Positions 44,899 to 54,170 of a DNA stretch of 64,000 nt are shown here, in pieces; within the stretch, counting starts at the first letter, position 1; every line of letters starts with the position of its first letter. Position numbers and translations under genes: made by a program. This DNA is from Oricola sp. Lineage in GTDB: Bacteria; Pseudomonadota; Alphaproteobacteria; Rhizobiales; Rhizobiaceae. Under the pieces are notes generated by a model that searched no databases, had not been told where the DNA came from, and worked only from the letters and a program-made list of their open reading frames with translations. Location of the stretch: positions 186,001 to 250,000 of the forward strand of contig NZ_JALEGV010000040.1 of the NCBI RefSeq assembly GCF_022763245.1. The letters are read 5' to 3'.

Positions 44899-46074
44899 TT
44901 GACTGAGGAAACCGAAATCCTGATCGCCGGCGCCGGCATTGCCGGGCTTACCGCGGCTCTCGCCCTGGCGCAGCGCGGCTGCAGCGTGACGGTCGTCGAT
45001 GCGTTCGAGGAACCGTCCGAAGTGGGTGCAGGCCTGCAGGTCGCGCCCAATGCCAGCCGCATCCTGCGCACGCTCGGCGTGCTCGACGCTCTGGTCTCCA
45101 AGGCGATCGCACCGGAGGCCATCCGGCTCGGCGACGGGCAGACCGGGGACATGCTCCTGGAGATGCCGATCACGCCGGCATGGCTGGAGCGCATGGACGC
45201 GCCCTATCTGACGGCGCATCGCGCGGCGCTGCACAGCGTGCTTTACACCGCCGCCGTCGCCAATCCGGCGATCACTTTGAAAACGGGCCATGCGGTCGCG
45301 GATGTCCGCGAGGACGGCGAGCACGTCACGACGGTCCTGAAGACGGCCGACGGCGAAGCCGTCATCGTCTCGCGCCTGCTCATCGGGGCCGACGGCATCT
45401 GGTCGAGGGTGCGCGAAAGCGTGCCGGGGGCCGCGCAGCCGCAGGCGACCGGCCGGATCGCCTGGCGCGCCATCGGCCCGGCCAGCGGCAATGGCCCGAA
45501 CGTCACGGCGTGGATGATCCCGAACGGCCACATCGTCACCTATCCGGTGCGCAACGCCGACACGCTCAACGTCGTCGCCATCACGCAGGGGCGCTCCGAA
45601 AAGGGAGACTGGGCGCAGACGGCCGATGCCGACATGCTGGTCCGGCTGCTCGGCACGACGCACCCGATCCGCGGGTTCGAGGGCATGGACAAGGCGCATT
45701 GGACGACCTGGCCGCTGAACGCCGTCGCGCCGGAGGCGCCGTGGAACAGCGGACGCATCCTCCTGATCGGCGACGCCGCGCACGGCATGGAGCCCTTCGC
45801 CGCCCAGGGCGCCGCGATGGCGATCGAGGACGGGTTCGCCGCCGGGATCTGCCTGGCCAACGCCGTCGACAATCCCACCCCGGCCTTCGCCCGCTATGAC
45901 GGGCTGCGCCGTGGCCGCGTCCGCAAGGTCGCCAAGCGCACCGAGTTCAACCGCTGGGTCTACCACCAGAGCGGCCCTGGCCGGACTGTGCGCAACTTCC
46001 TCTTCTCGAAGCGCTCGCCGCAATCCTTCCTGTCGGATCTCGACTGGCTCTACGGCTACCGCATCCCCGAGTGA
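44899..46074 (+). CDS. FAD-dependent aromatic-ring-type monooxygenase
   Basis: The 391-residue protein has the class A flavin monooxygenase motifs: GAGIAGLTAALALAQRG (FAD Rossmann), the DG motif LIGADGIWSRVRE and the GD motif LIGDAAHGMEPFAAQGAAMA. It resembles salicylate or 3-hydroxybenzoate hydroxylases, but rhizobial relatives include UbiH-like and unknown members, so the substrate is open. The start is a TTG at 44899 without a clear ribosome-binding site. Its 3' end overlaps the convergent TIGR02117 gene by 19 bases. Confidence 0.85.
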   Translation: MTEETEILIAGAGIAGLTAALALAQRGCSVTVVDAFEEPSEVGAGLQVAPNASRILRTLGVLDALVSKAIAPEAIRLGDGQTGDMLLEMPITPAWLERMDAPYLTAHRAALHSVLYTAAVANPAITLKTGHAVADVREDGEHVTTVLKTADGEAVIVSRLLIGADGIWSRVRESVPGAAQPQATGRIAWRAIGPASGNGPNVTAWMIPNGHIVTYPVRNADTLNVVAITQGRSEKGDWAQTADADMLVRLLGTTHPIRGFEGMDKAHWTTWPLNAVAPEAPWNSGRILLIGDAAHGMEPFAAQGAAMAIEDGFAAGICLANAVDNPTPAFARYDGLRRGRVRKVAKRTEFNRWVYHQSGPGRTVRNFLFSKRSPQSFLSDLDWLYGYRIPE

Positions 46075-46730
46075 CCGACCGCGACCCGGTCGAGCCCGAA
46101 TTCCAGCGACTGGGCAAACGGGGTCCACAGGCCGACACCCACTCCCGCTCCGCGAAGGCGGCGGCCCGTCCACACATTGCATCCCATGATCGGCGAGAAC
46201 CGTCCCCGCGCGCGGTAGAAGCGGTCGCCGAAACCGTGCGTGATGCCGGCGATCGGCCGCTTGTCACTGGCGAAGGAATGGCGGATGTCGGCCACCAGGC
46301 GATCAAAGTCCGCCGCGGACAGATCGAGCGCATAGACGCCCTGCCCGCCGGCGATTTCGCCGACCGGCTGGACATGCATGACGGTGGTGTCGAAGGCCAG
46401 CGCGCGGGCGATGGTCCCCGGCGTCAGATCGGAAACGCGGCGCAGGCTGGTGTAGGCCGTGCGCGATCCCCAGCCGATCGCCCAATGGCGCACGCGGCCG
46501 GGGTCGACCGGAAAATCGGCTGCCGCGAGGCCGAGCCGGGACAGCGTCTCGCCGTCGCGATCGGGCAGGACGAGATCGGAATGAAAGCCGTTGGAGAAGA
46601 CGTGGATGCGCACGGCACCCTGTTCGTCGGTGTCGGCGCGGGGGCCGACCGGCGCCGGGACGGCGCCGAGCACGATAGCCGTCGCGACGGCCAGCAGCGA
46701 CGCCGCCAGCCATCGGACCGCGTGGATCAA
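46056..46730 (-). CDS. TIGR02117/DUF2459 family protein
   Basis: The 224-residue protein has an N-terminal membrane anchor or signal peptide ([20 protein letters not shown]) and the family blocks [31 protein letters not shown] and [20 protein letters not shown]. Its function is unknown. It starts with TTG at 46730 overlapping the aapP stop (TTGA), so it is coupled to the amino acid transporter operon. It overlaps the convergent monooxygenase gene at its end. Confidence 0.83.
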   Translation of the reverse strand: MIHAVRWLAASLLAVATAIVLGAVPAPVGPRADTDEQGAVRIHVFSNGFHSDLVLPDRDGETLSRLGLAAADFPVDPGRVRHWAIGWGSRTAYTSLRRVSDLTPGTIARALAFDTTVMHVQPVGEIAGGQGVYALDLSAADFDRLVADIRHSFASDKRPIAGITHGFGDRFYRARGRFSPIMGCNVWTGRRLRGAGVGVGLWTPFAQSLEFGLDRVAVGHSGMR

Positions 46731-47530
46731 TGCAGGATTTGGCTGAGGAACAGCTTGGTACGCTCGTGCTGCGGGTTGTCGAAGAACTCGTCGGGCTTGT
46801 TCTGCTCGACGATCTGGCCCTGATCCATGAAGATCACGCGGTTGGCGACCTGGCGCGCGAAGCCCATTTCGTGGGTCACGCAGAGCATGGTCATGCCTTC
46901 CTCGGCGAGGCCGACCATCGTGTCGAGCACTTCCTTGATCATCTCGGGGTCAAGCGCGGAGGTCGGCTCGTCGAACAGCATGATGCGCGGGTTCATGCAC
47001 AGCGAACGGGCGATCGCCACGCGCTGCTGCTGACCGCCGGACAGCTGGCCCGGATACTTGTTCGCCTGTTCGGGGATCTTGACGCGGGTGAGGAAGTGCA
47101 TGGCGCGCTCCTCGGCTTCCTTCTTCGGCATCTTGCGCACCCAGATCGGCGCCAGCGTGCAGTTTTCCAGAATGGTCAGATGCGGGAACAGGTTGAAGTG
47201 CTGGAACACCATGCCGACCTCGCGGCGCACCTCGTCGATCTTCTTCAGGTCGTTGGTCAGCTCGTTGCCGTCGACGATGATCTGGCCCTTCTGGTGTTCC
47301 TCCAGACGGTTGATGCAGCGGATCATGGTGGACTTCCCCGAGCCGGACGGGCCGGCGATGACGATGCGCTCGCCGCGCATGACCTTCAGGTTGATGTCGC
47401 GCAGCACGTGGAAGTCGCCATACCATTTGTGCATCTCGACGATCTCGACGGCGACGTCGGTCTCCGAGACCGTCATCTTGGAGCGGTCGGCCTGCAGCTC
47501 TTCGGGCGAAACGGCGTTTTCAGACGTCAT
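46727..47530 (-). CDS. aapP: general L-amino acid ABC transporter ATP-binding protein AapP
   Basis: AapP powers the Aap general amino acid transporter. The 267-residue protein has Walker [10 protein letters not shown], the Q loop [16 protein letters not shown], signature LSGGQQQR, Walker [15 protein letters not shown] and the H-loop VTHEMGFAR. An N-terminal arm of about 25 residues precedes the domain. It lies 12 bases after aapM and overlaps the next gene. Confidence 0.94.
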   Translation of the reverse strand: MTSENAVSPEELQADRSKMTVSETDVAVEIVEMHKWYGDFHVLRDINLKVMRGERIVIAGPSGSGKSTMIRCINRLEEHQKGQIIVDGNELTNDLKKIDEVRREVGMVFQHFNLFPHLTILENCTLAPIWVRKMPKKEAEERAMHFLTRVKIPEQANKYPGQLSGGQQQRVAIARSLCMNPRIMLFDEPTSALDPEMIKEVLDTMVGLAEEGMTMLCVTHEMGFARQVANRVIFMDQGQIVEQNKPDEFFDNPQHERTKLFLSQILH

Positions 47531-47542
47531 GATCAGTAATCC

Positions 47543-48880
47543 TTAGCGTTTGTGTCCCGTGTCGAGCTTGCGCTCCATGAACATGGAGTAGCGCGACATG
47601 GCGAAGCAGAAGACCCAATAGGTGAGCGCGGCGAATGCGTATCCCGACATCGCCTGCACCGGTGACGACCAGGTCGGATCCGAGAAGGACGACTGGATCT
47701 GGCCGAGGAAGTCGAAGAGACCGATGATGAGGACGAGCGTGGTGTCCTTGAACAGGCCGATGAAGGTGTTGACGATGCCCGGAATGACCAGCTTCAGCGC
47801 CTGCGGCAGGATGATCATGCGCATCATCTGGCCCCAGTTCAGACCCAGCGCCATGGCGCCTTCGTACTGGCCCTTGGGCAGCGCCTGCAGGCCGCCGCGC
47901 ACCACCTCCGCCATGTAGGCCGAGGAGAACAGCGCCACGCCGATCAGCGCGCGCAGCAGCTTGTCGAAGGTCACGCCCTCCGGCAGGAACAGCGGCAGCA
48001 TCACCGAGGACATGAACAGCACGGTGATCAGCGGCACGCCGCGCCAGAACTCGATGAAGACGATGGAGAAGAACCGCACGATCGGCAGTGCCGAGCGGCG
48101 GCCGAGCGCCAGCGCGATGCCGAGCGGCAGCGACGCGGCGATGCCGGTGACCGCGATCACGAGCGTCACGAGCAGCCCGCCCCAGACCTCCGTCTCCACC
48201 TCTTCGAGGCCGAAATCGAAGCCGAGGATGAACAGCAGCACGAACAGCGCTGCAAAGAAGATCGCCACCGCCCTCACCCGGGGTATGGGATCGGAGTCCG
48301 ACAGCTTGGCGAACATAAAGGCCAGCACGAGGCCGAGAACGGTGATGATGGCGAGCGGCACATAGAGGCCGCCGACCGAGAAGTGACCGCCGGTCAGGAG
48401 GATCAGCGTGGCGATCGGGAAGACGATCGTCATGAACAGGATGTTCTCACGCTTGAACGGCGCCGACGGGATCAGGAGCGGCGCGAGACCGCCGAAGAAC
48501 ATCAACCCGACGATGTTGACCCGCCATTGTTCCTCGTCCGGATAGCGGCCGTAGATGAACTGGTTGGCATAGTCGCCGACATAGGCCCAGCACGCGCCGA
48601 ACCAGCCGTCTGGCTGGGTGCCGCCCTGCACCTGCGTGGCGCAGACCGCGCGGTCGGTGCCCGACCAGACCGCGTTGGTGATCAGGAAGCTCACGATCGG
48701 CGGAATGATCACATAGAGCACGTAGATGCAGAAGAGCGTCAGGATCGTGTAGGGGATCGACGAGAACAGGCTTTCGCGCAGCCAGGCGACGATGCCCTTC
48801 GAACTGGCCGGAGCCGACTGCTGCGGCAGCATGTCCCGGCGCACAAAGGCGATGTCGTTGGTGGAGGGTGTGGTGACCAT
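47543..48880 (-). CDS. aapM: general L-amino acid ABC transporter permease AapM
   Basis: AapM is one of two membrane subunits of the Aap transporter. The 445-residue protein is longer than the 384-residue rhizobial AapM, with an extended hydrophobic N-terminal half. The C-terminal half carries the His/polar amino acid permease (HisM-type) domain with FIEFWRGVPLITVLFMSSVM and EVVRGGLQALPKGQYEGAMA, the coupling-helix region. It starts one base after the aapQ stop. Confidence 0.93.
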   Translation of the reverse strand: MVTTPSTNDIAFVRRDMLPQQSAPASSKGIVAWLRESLFSSIPYTILTLFCIYVLYVIIPPIVSFLITNAVWSGTDRAVCATQVQGGTQPDGWFGACWAYVGDYANQFIYGRYPDEEQWRVNIVGLMFFGGLAPLLIPSAPFKRENILFMTIVFPIATLILLTGGHFSVGGLYVPLAIITVLGLVLAFMFAKLSDSDPIPRVRAVAIFFAALFVLLFILGFDFGLEEVETEVWGGLLVTLVIAVTGIAASLPLGIALALGRRSALPIVRFFSIVFIEFWRGVPLITVLFMSSVMLPLFLPEGVTFDKLLRALIGVALFSSAYMAEVVRGGLQALPKGQYEGAMALGLNWGQMMRMIILPQALKLVIPGIVNTFIGLFKDTTLVLIIGLFDFLGQIQSSFSDPTWSSPVQAMSGYAFAALTYWVFCFAMSRYSMFMERKLDTGHKR

Positions 48881-48881
48881 C

Positions 48882-50096
48882 TTATCTCTCCACCAGCGCG
48901 ACGCGGTTGTTGTACCAGTTCATGAACAGCGAGGTCAGCAACGAGATCGCCAGGTAGGTGAGCATCGTCAAAAGGATGATCTCGACGGCCTGGCCGGTCT
49001 GGTTGAGCGCAGTGCCGGCAAAGACCGAGGTCAGTTCCGGATAGGCGATCGCCACGGCCAGCGACGAGTTCTTCGTCAGGTTCAGATACTGGCTGGTGAG
49101 CGGCGGAATGATGATGCGCATCGCCTGCGGCACGATCACCAGGCGCAGCGTCGGTCCGCTGCGCAGGCCGAGCGCGTTGGCCGCCTCCGTCTGCCCCCTG
49201 TTGACCGCCAGGATGCCGGCGCGGACGATCTCGGCGATGAAGGACGCCGTGTAGGTCGACAGCGCCACCAGCATGGCGATGTATTCGGGGATGATGGTCA
49301 TGCCGCCGCGCGGCCGGAACCCGCCCATTTCGGGGATGTCCCAGGTCAGCGGCGCTCCCATCGCGAGGAAGACGACCAGCGGCAGGAAGACGATGATGCC
49401 GAGCCCGACCAGGAAGGACGGGAACGTCTGGCCGGTCTGCATCTGCCGGCGATAGGCCCAGCGCCCGATCGCCCAGGCGACGACGCAGCCGATGATGAAG
49501 GCGTAGAAGGCGTAGCCCGCCCCCTCGCCCCAGACGGGCTTCGGCGCGAAATAGCCGCGGTTGTTCAGGAGGCCGAGCGGCCCGAAATCGAAACCGTCGC
49601 GCGGCTGCGGCAAGAGGCGCAGCACGCCGAAATACCAGATGAAGATCTGCAGCAGCAGCGGCACGTTGCGCAGGCTCTCCACATAGACCGTCGCCAGCCG
49701 GCTCACGAGCCAGTTCTTCGACAGCCGGGCGACGCCGACGATGAAGCCGATGATGGTTGCCAGGATGATGCCGACGAACGCGACCGCGATCGTGTTCAAC
49801 AGGCCGACGATATAGACGCGGCCATATGTCGACGACGCCTGGCTGTATTCGATCAAGGACTGGCTGATCGCGAAGCCGGCATTGTTGCCCATGAAGGCCC
49901 AGCCCGACGCGATGCCGGCGGCCTGCAGGTTGGCGTTCATGTTCATCCAGCCCTGCAGGGCCAGGTAGGCGATCAGAACGGCGAGGATGATCTGGAACAG
50001 CCAGCCCCTGATCTCCGGATTGTTCAGAAGTGCGACCTTCGGGGCGCCTGTATCGGCACTTTGCGGTCCACTCGGCGGCGCTTCGCTAACGGCCAT
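48882..50096 (-). CDS. aapQ: general L-amino acid ABC transporter permease AapQ
   Basis: AapQ pairs with AapM to form the channel. The 404-residue protein has an N-terminal helix (GWLFQIILAVLIAYLALQGW), YVESLRNVPLLLQIFIWYFG, and the coupling segment EIVRAGILAVNRGQTEAANA near the C-terminal third. It is separated from aapJ by 146 bases holding a strong stem-loop. The length is normal for AapQ. Confidence 0.94.
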   Translation of the reverse strand: MAVSEAPPSGPQSADTGAPKVALLNNPEIRGWLFQIILAVLIAYLALQGWMNMNANLQAAGIASGWAFMGNNAGFAISQSLIEYSQASSTYGRVYIVGLLNTIAVAFVGIILATIIGFIVGVARLSKNWLVSRLATVYVESLRNVPLLLQIFIWYFGVLRLLPQPRDGFDFGPLGLLNNRGYFAPKPVWGEGAGYAFYAFIIGCVVAWAIGRWAYRRQMQTGQTFPSFLVGLGIIVFLPLVVFLAMGAPLTWDIPEMGGFRPRGGMTIIPEYIAMLVALSTYTASFIAEIVRAGILAVNRGQTEAANALGLRSGPTLRLVIVPQAMRIIIPPLTSQYLNLTKNSSLAVAIAYPELTSVFAGTALNQTGQAVEIILLTMLTYLAISLLTSLFMNWYNNRVALVER

Positions 50097-50204
50097 ATCG
50101 CTTGTTCACCTGATCGTCGTGGCGGACGTGTCATCCCAGACATCAGAGCCGCTCAGCCACGGTCCCCACCGGCTGAAATGGCACATCCCCACCTTGAAGC
50201 AATT

Positions 50205-50228
50205 CACCCGGCTGCAAGCAGCCGGGTG
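50205..50228 (-). other. aapJ-aapQ intergenic stem-loop
   Basis: CACCCGGCTGC and GCAGCCGGGTG pair perfectly over 11 bp with a two-base loop, 14 bases after the aapJ stop. No T-run follows, so it probably protects the aapJ mRNA or gives partial termination, raising binding protein levels over the permeases. Confidence 0.65.
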
Positions 50229-50242
50229 AGATCGTTTTTCGC

Positions 50243-51262
50243 TTAGCGGATCGGCGGGCCGTACATCAGGCCGCCCTTGGTCCAGAGCGCGTTCACGCCG
50301 CGGGCGATGCCGAGCGGCGTGTCCGGGCCGACGTTGCGGTCGAAGATTTCGCCGTAGTTGCCGACGGCCTTGATGACCTTGGCAGCCCAGTCGTTCTCGA
50401 GGCCGATGCCGGCACCGAATTCGCCCTCGACGCCCAGCAGGCGCTTCACGGACGGATTGTCGCCACCCATCATCTCATCGACATTGGCGGAGGTGATGCC
50501 GAGCTCTTCGGCGTTCACGGTCGCGATGTGGACCCACTTGACGATGTTGAACCACTGGTCGTCACCCTGGCGGACGACGGGGCCGAGGGGCTCCTTGGAG
50601 ATGATTTCCGGCAGAACCTTGTGCTCGCCCGGGTTCGTCAGCTTGAGGCGCTGCGCATACAGGCCGGAAGCGTCCGTGGTGTAGACGTCGCAGCGGCCGG
50701 CGTCATAGGCGGCAACCACTTCGTCGGCCTTTTCGAAGGCGACCAGCTCGTATTCCATGTTGTTGGCACGGAAATAGTCGGCCACGTTCAGCTCGGTCGT
50801 GGTGCCGGTGTTGGTGCAGATCGACGCGCCGGACAGTTCGAGGGCGGAATTGATGCCCATCTCGGTGCGGATCATGAAGCCCTGGCCGTCATAGTAGTTG
50901 ACGCCAGCGAAGTTCAGACCGAGCTGCGTGTCGCGGCTCATGGTCCAGGTGGTGTTGCGCGAAAGCAGGTCGGTTTCACCAGACTGAAGTGCGGTGAAGC
51001 GCTCTTTCGCGGACAGCGGGGTGAATTTCACGGCATCGCCGTCGCCGAAGATCGCCGCAGCGACCGCGCGGCAGAAGTCGACGTCGAGGCCGCTCCAGTT
51101 GCCGTCAGCGTCCGGGTTCGAGAAGCCGGGCAAGCCCTGGCTCACACCGCACTGCACAAATCCCTTTGCCTTTACGTCGTCGAGCGTTGCTGCGGACGAG
51201 GCGCTGCCGGCAATCGCCAGAGCTGCCACACCGAGAACGCTGCTCAGCATCAGTTTTTTCAT
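50243..51262 (-). CDS. aapJ: general L-amino acid ABC transporter substrate-binding protein AapJ
   Basis: AapJ binds amino acids in the periplasm and delivers them to AapQM. The 339-residue protein has a signal peptide (MKKLMLSSVLGVAALAIAGS, cleaved after about SSA) and the SBP_bac_3 fold with GFVQCGVSQGLPGFSNPDAD and DVDFCRAVAAAIFGD. The ATG at 51262 is preceded by GAAGAGGTTG; a TTG three codons upstream is too close to that element. It is the first gene of aapJQMP. Confidence 0.95.
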   Translation of the reverse strand: MKKLMLSSVLGVAALAIAGSASSAATLDDVKAKGFVQCGVSQGLPGFSNPDADGNWSGLDVDFCRAVAAAIFGDGDAVKFTPLSAKERFTALQSGETDLLSRNTTWTMSRDTQLGLNFAGVNYYDGQGFMIRTEMGINSALELSGASICTNTGTTTELNVADYFRANNMEYELVAFEKADEVVAAYDAGRCDVYTTDASGLYAQRLKLTNPGEHKVLPEIISKEPLGPVVRQGDDQWFNIVKWVHIATVNAEELGITSANVDEMMGGDNPSVKRLLGVEGEFGAGIGLENDWAAKVIKAVGNYGEIFDRNVGPDTPLGIARGVNALWTKGGLMYGPPIR

Positions 51263-51395
51263 TGAGTTCAACCTCTTCGTTGCTCACGTTGCGTCAGAAT
51301 GGGCACGAGCATCAGCCTCAGGACGCCATGACAATGACCGCCGAGAAGCAATACTTCCCCGGGAAGCGGCATTGTCGCCTCCTCCCACCGAGACC

Positions 51396-51424
51396 AGACA
51401 AGTGCAATTTCGAAACACCGTCAA
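51396..51424 (-). promoter_or_regulatory. candidate promoter of the aap operon
   Basis: On the minus strand TTGACG (51424-51419), 17 bases and TTGTCT (51401-51396) lie about 135 bases before the aapJ ATG. The -35 is good and the -10 weak. The 277-base gap up to the PAP2 gene shows no coding frame I trust. Confidence 0.35.
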
Positions 51425-51539
51425 GGGCCAACGACACAATTATGTCGCAATCTGCCGCAGCCCCCTCTTCCCGCGCGGTTGCGGCTCCCATAGCGCTTTG
51501 GGAGGGGCTCTGCGAACGGGATGCCGTTCCGAGCTTCCG

Positions 51540-52340
51540 TTACGCCTTGAGCCTCGGGAGGGCAGCGTCCCCGTCCGTCACGAAAACCGCCCGGCGCCGC
51601 GCCAGCCACCGCGCCAGCACCAGCGCCATGATCGCGCCGAGGGAGAAACCCGCGGCGACGTCGGAGGGGTAATGGGCGCCTGCGGGAATGCGCGCGCAGG
51701 CAAGCAGCGCCATCAGCGTGAACATCGGCCACTTCAGGCCGGGATGCCAGAGCATAAGGATGACGGCCAGGGATCCGGCGGTCGCGGCATGCCCCGAGGG
51801 AAAGCCCTGGAAGGAATGCACGAACTCGAACGGATGGAACGCGTAGACGCCGACCTCGTCGACGACGCGCGGCCGCGCCCGGCCGACGACCTGCTTGATG
51901 ATGTTGACCGTGATGCCCGGAACGGCCACCGCTCCCAGAATGTAGGCGGCGCGGCCATAGGCCGTCAGCATGGTGCGGCGCGAGGCGGTGCGCAGCGCGC
52001 CCCAGTCCATCAGGCCGATGATCGCGATCAGGATGACCGCCGGCACGATGTACCAGACCGATTTCATCGTGTCGGTCACGTCGCGCAGGAACTGCAGGGC
52101 AAGGTTCGGCGCGGGCCCGGCAAAGGGCCTGAAATAGGGATCGAAGATCGCCGCGAACGCCGTGACGACGACCGCCAGCACGACGTTCCACGTCATGCGC
52201 GGCGTCCAGACCGGCGGCGTGCCCGCGGGCACCGGGCGCGACAGGCGAAAGCGCAGCCGGCGCGCCGTCGCGGCGCCGCGACCGTAGATGCGGCGAAAGC
52301 CCTGCGCGACACGGATCGCGGCGGCGGTTATCCTGGCCAT
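51540..52340 (-). CDS. PAP2 superfamily phosphatase (membrane)
   Basis: The 266-residue protein has six hydrophobic segments and the three PAP2 motifs: KQVVGRARPR, PSGHAATAG, and ARIPAGAHYPSDVAAG. It likely dephosphorylates a lipid phosphate or undecaprenyl diphosphate at the periplasmic face, or an acylated sugar phosphate. The ATG at 52340 is preceded by GGAAGGA; the frame is open much further upstream but only as antisense of metC. It is divergent from metC. Confidence 0.9.
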   Translation of the reverse strand: MARITAAAIRVAQGFRRIYGRGAATARRLRFRLSRPVPAGTPPVWTPRMTWNVVLAVVVTAFAAIFDPYFRPFAGPAPNLALQFLRDVTDTMKSVWYIVPAVILIAIIGLMDWGALRTASRRTMLTAYGRAAYILGAVAVPGITVNIIKQVVGRARPRVVDEVGVYAFHPFEFVHSFQGFPSGHAATAGSLAVILMLWHPGLKWPMFTLMALLACARIPAGAHYPSDVAAGFSLGAIMALVLARWLARRRAVFVTDGDAALPRLKA

Positions 52341-52466
52341 GGTCCTTCCTGGCGGGCGGTTTGAAGCCGCTCCGTGCGAATTTCGCATGGCGAGTAGCGT
52401 CTTCCTTGTTTTTTCGCAAGAAATCAGCCACGCAGCGCGCCGGTACAACATTGGGGAAAACGGTCG

Positions 52467-53642
52467 ATGAACGGTCCGAAGACGACGAAACAACGCGGCA
52501 TCAACACACAGCTCACCCATGGCGGCTACGATCCGCGGGACTTCCACGGCTTCGTCAATCCGCCCGTCGTGCATGCCTCCACCGTCCTCTTTCCCGACAG
52601 CCAGACGATGCGGACGCGCAACCAGCGCTACACCTACGGGACGCGCGGCACGCCGACCACGGACGCGCTGTGCACGGCGTGCGACGAGCTGGAAGGCAGC
52701 GCCGGAACGATCGCGGTGCCGTCGGGCCTGGCGGCCGTCACCGTGCCGCTGCTCGCCTTCCTGTCGGCGGGCGACCACGCGCTCTTCGTCGACACGATCT
52801 ATCATCCGACGCGCCGGTTCGCCGACACGATGCTGAAGCGCCTCGGCGTCGATGTCGAATATTACGATCCCGAGATCGGCGCCGGCATCCGCGCGCTGAT
52901 CAAGCCCAACACCAGGGTCGTCTTCACCGAATCGCCCGGCTCCAACACGTTCGAGATGCAGGACATCCCCGCCATCGCCGCGGTCGCGCGCGAAGCCGGC
53001 GCGGTGACGATGATGGACAACACCTGGGCGACGCAGATCTTCTTCCGGCCGCTCGAACACGGGGTCGACATCTCGATCAACGCGGCGACGAAATACCAGG
53101 CCGGGCACTCCGACATATTGCTGGGCACCGTTTCCGCGAACGAGGCCACTTGGGAGCGGTTGAGCGACGCCCAGTTGACGCTTGGATGCTGCGCCGGCCC
53201 GGACGACGTCTACCAGGTGCTGCGCGGCATGCGCACCATGGGCGTGCGGCTGGATCGCCACCAGGCCTCCGCGCTGGAGATCGCCCGCTGGCTCGAAGGC
53301 CGTCCCGGCGTCGTCAGCGTGCTCCATCCGGCGCTGGAGAGCCATCCCGGCCACGATCTCTGGAAACGCGACTTCTCGGGCGCGAGCGGCCTCTTCTCCT
53401 TCGTGCTGGAGGGCGACGCGCCGGAAGCCGGCGCCTTCCTCGACGCGCTGGAGATCTTCGGCCTCGGCTATTCCTGGGGCGGCTATGAAAGCCTCGCCGT
53501 GCAGGTCTCGCTCAGCGACCGCACCGTGTCGGCGCGCGACTTCGGCGGCGCCGTGATGCGGCTGCAGATCGGGCTGGAGGACACGGCCGACCTGATCGCC
53601 GACATCGAGAAGGGATTGGCCGCCGCGGCCGCCCTGCGCTGA
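52467..53642 (+). CDS. metC: cystathionine beta-lyase MetC
   Basis: MetC cleaves cystathionine to homocysteine, pyruvate and ammonia using PLP. The 391-residue protein has the fold-type I features YTYGTRGTPTTDAL, the PLP contact SGLAAVTVPLLAF, DNTWATQIFFRPLEHGVD and the Schiff-base lysine in INAATKYQAGHSD. GCCAGPDDVYQVLRGMRTM follows. The name fits the length and neighbours (rhizobial metC near aap), but a related gamma-lyase cannot be excluded. Confidence 0.9.
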   Translation: MNGPKTTKQRGINTQLTHGGYDPRDFHGFVNPPVVHASTVLFPDSQTMRTRNQRYTYGTRGTPTTDALCTACDELEGSAGTIAVPSGLAAVTVPLLAFLSAGDHALFVDTIYHPTRRFADTMLKRLGVDVEYYDPEIGAGIRALIKPNTRVVFTESPGSNTFEMQDIPAIAAVAREAGAVTMMDNTWATQIFFRPLEHGVDISINAATKYQAGHSDILLGTVSANEATWERLSDAQLTLGCCAGPDDVYQVLRGMRTMGVRLDRHQASALEIARWLEGRPGVVSVLHPALESHPGHDLWKRDFSGASGLFSFVLEGDAPEAGAFLDALEIFGLGYSWGGYESLAVQVSLSDRTVSARDFGGAVMRLQIGLEDTADLIADIEKGLAAAAALR

Positions 53643-53646
53643 AGAA

Positions 53647-53682
53647 CGAAAAGCCCCTGCCCGCCGGCGCGCCGTGCGGGCC
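53647..53682 (-). terminator. possible terminator after tRNA-Tyr 1
   Basis: GCCCGC and GCGGGC flank a CGGCG/CGCCG inner helix with one bulged base (53660-53682). On the minus strand GGGGCTTTTCGTTCTT follows. It lies about 40 bases beyond the tRNA 3' end. Confidence 0.5.
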
Positions 53683-53719
53683 GGGCGCTGCAGCGGATGA
53701 AGGGAAATCGCCTGCCGGA

Positions 53720-53804
53720 TGGTGGGGGAAGTAGGACTCGAACCTACGAAGCATTACGCAGCGGATTTACAGTCCGCCCCCTTTGCCGCTCGGGACATTC
53801 CCCC
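53720..53804 (-). tRNA. tRNA-Tyr (anticodon GTA), copy 1
   Basis: The 85-base gene has a 7-bp acceptor stem (GGGGGAA with TTCCCCC), D loop AGCGGC, anticodon loop CTGTAAA on stem GCGGA/TCCGC, a class II variable arm (TGCGTAATGCTTC), T arm GTAGG-TTCGAGT-CCTAC and an encoded CCA. The anticodon GTA gives tyrosine. Confidence 0.95.
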
Positions 53805-53904
53805 ATACCGGTCAAGTGCGGAGCGCCTTATGGCGGGACCGTTCCGACGTGTCAATTCGAACGTGTCGCCTGACACGGTCTTGGTCTTGATGAAGCGGCA
53901 AGTC

Positions 53905-53978
53905 TGGAGCGGGTGAAGGGAATCGAACCCTCGTCGTAAGCTTGGGAAGCTTCTGCTCTGCCATTGAGCTACACCCGC
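53905..53978 (-). tRNA. tRNA-Gly (anticodon CCC)
   Basis: The 74-base gene starts GCGGGTGTAGCTCAATGGC and ends TTCACCCGCTCCA. The anticodon loop TTCCCAA sits between GAAGC and GCTTA (one mismatch at the stem base), giving CCC, the glycine GGG decoder. The T arm is GAGGG-TTCGATT-CCCTT. CCA is encoded. It lies 100 bases upstream of tRNA-Tyr copy 1 on the same strand. Confidence 0.95.
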
Positions 53979-54170
53979 GCAAGGCAGATCGGTAGCGAAA
54001 ATCAGGCGCGAAATCCACGAAAATCTGCATGGGCCGATTGCCGCCGCCATCCGGCGCGAACTTTACATTGAAATGCCGGGATGCCTTCATGGTTCGCGCA
54101 GGATTACTCTTTGCGCGCGCGCGTCAAAACGCGATAAAAGGCGGGCGGCGCGGAAACGGGGAGGTCAGGA

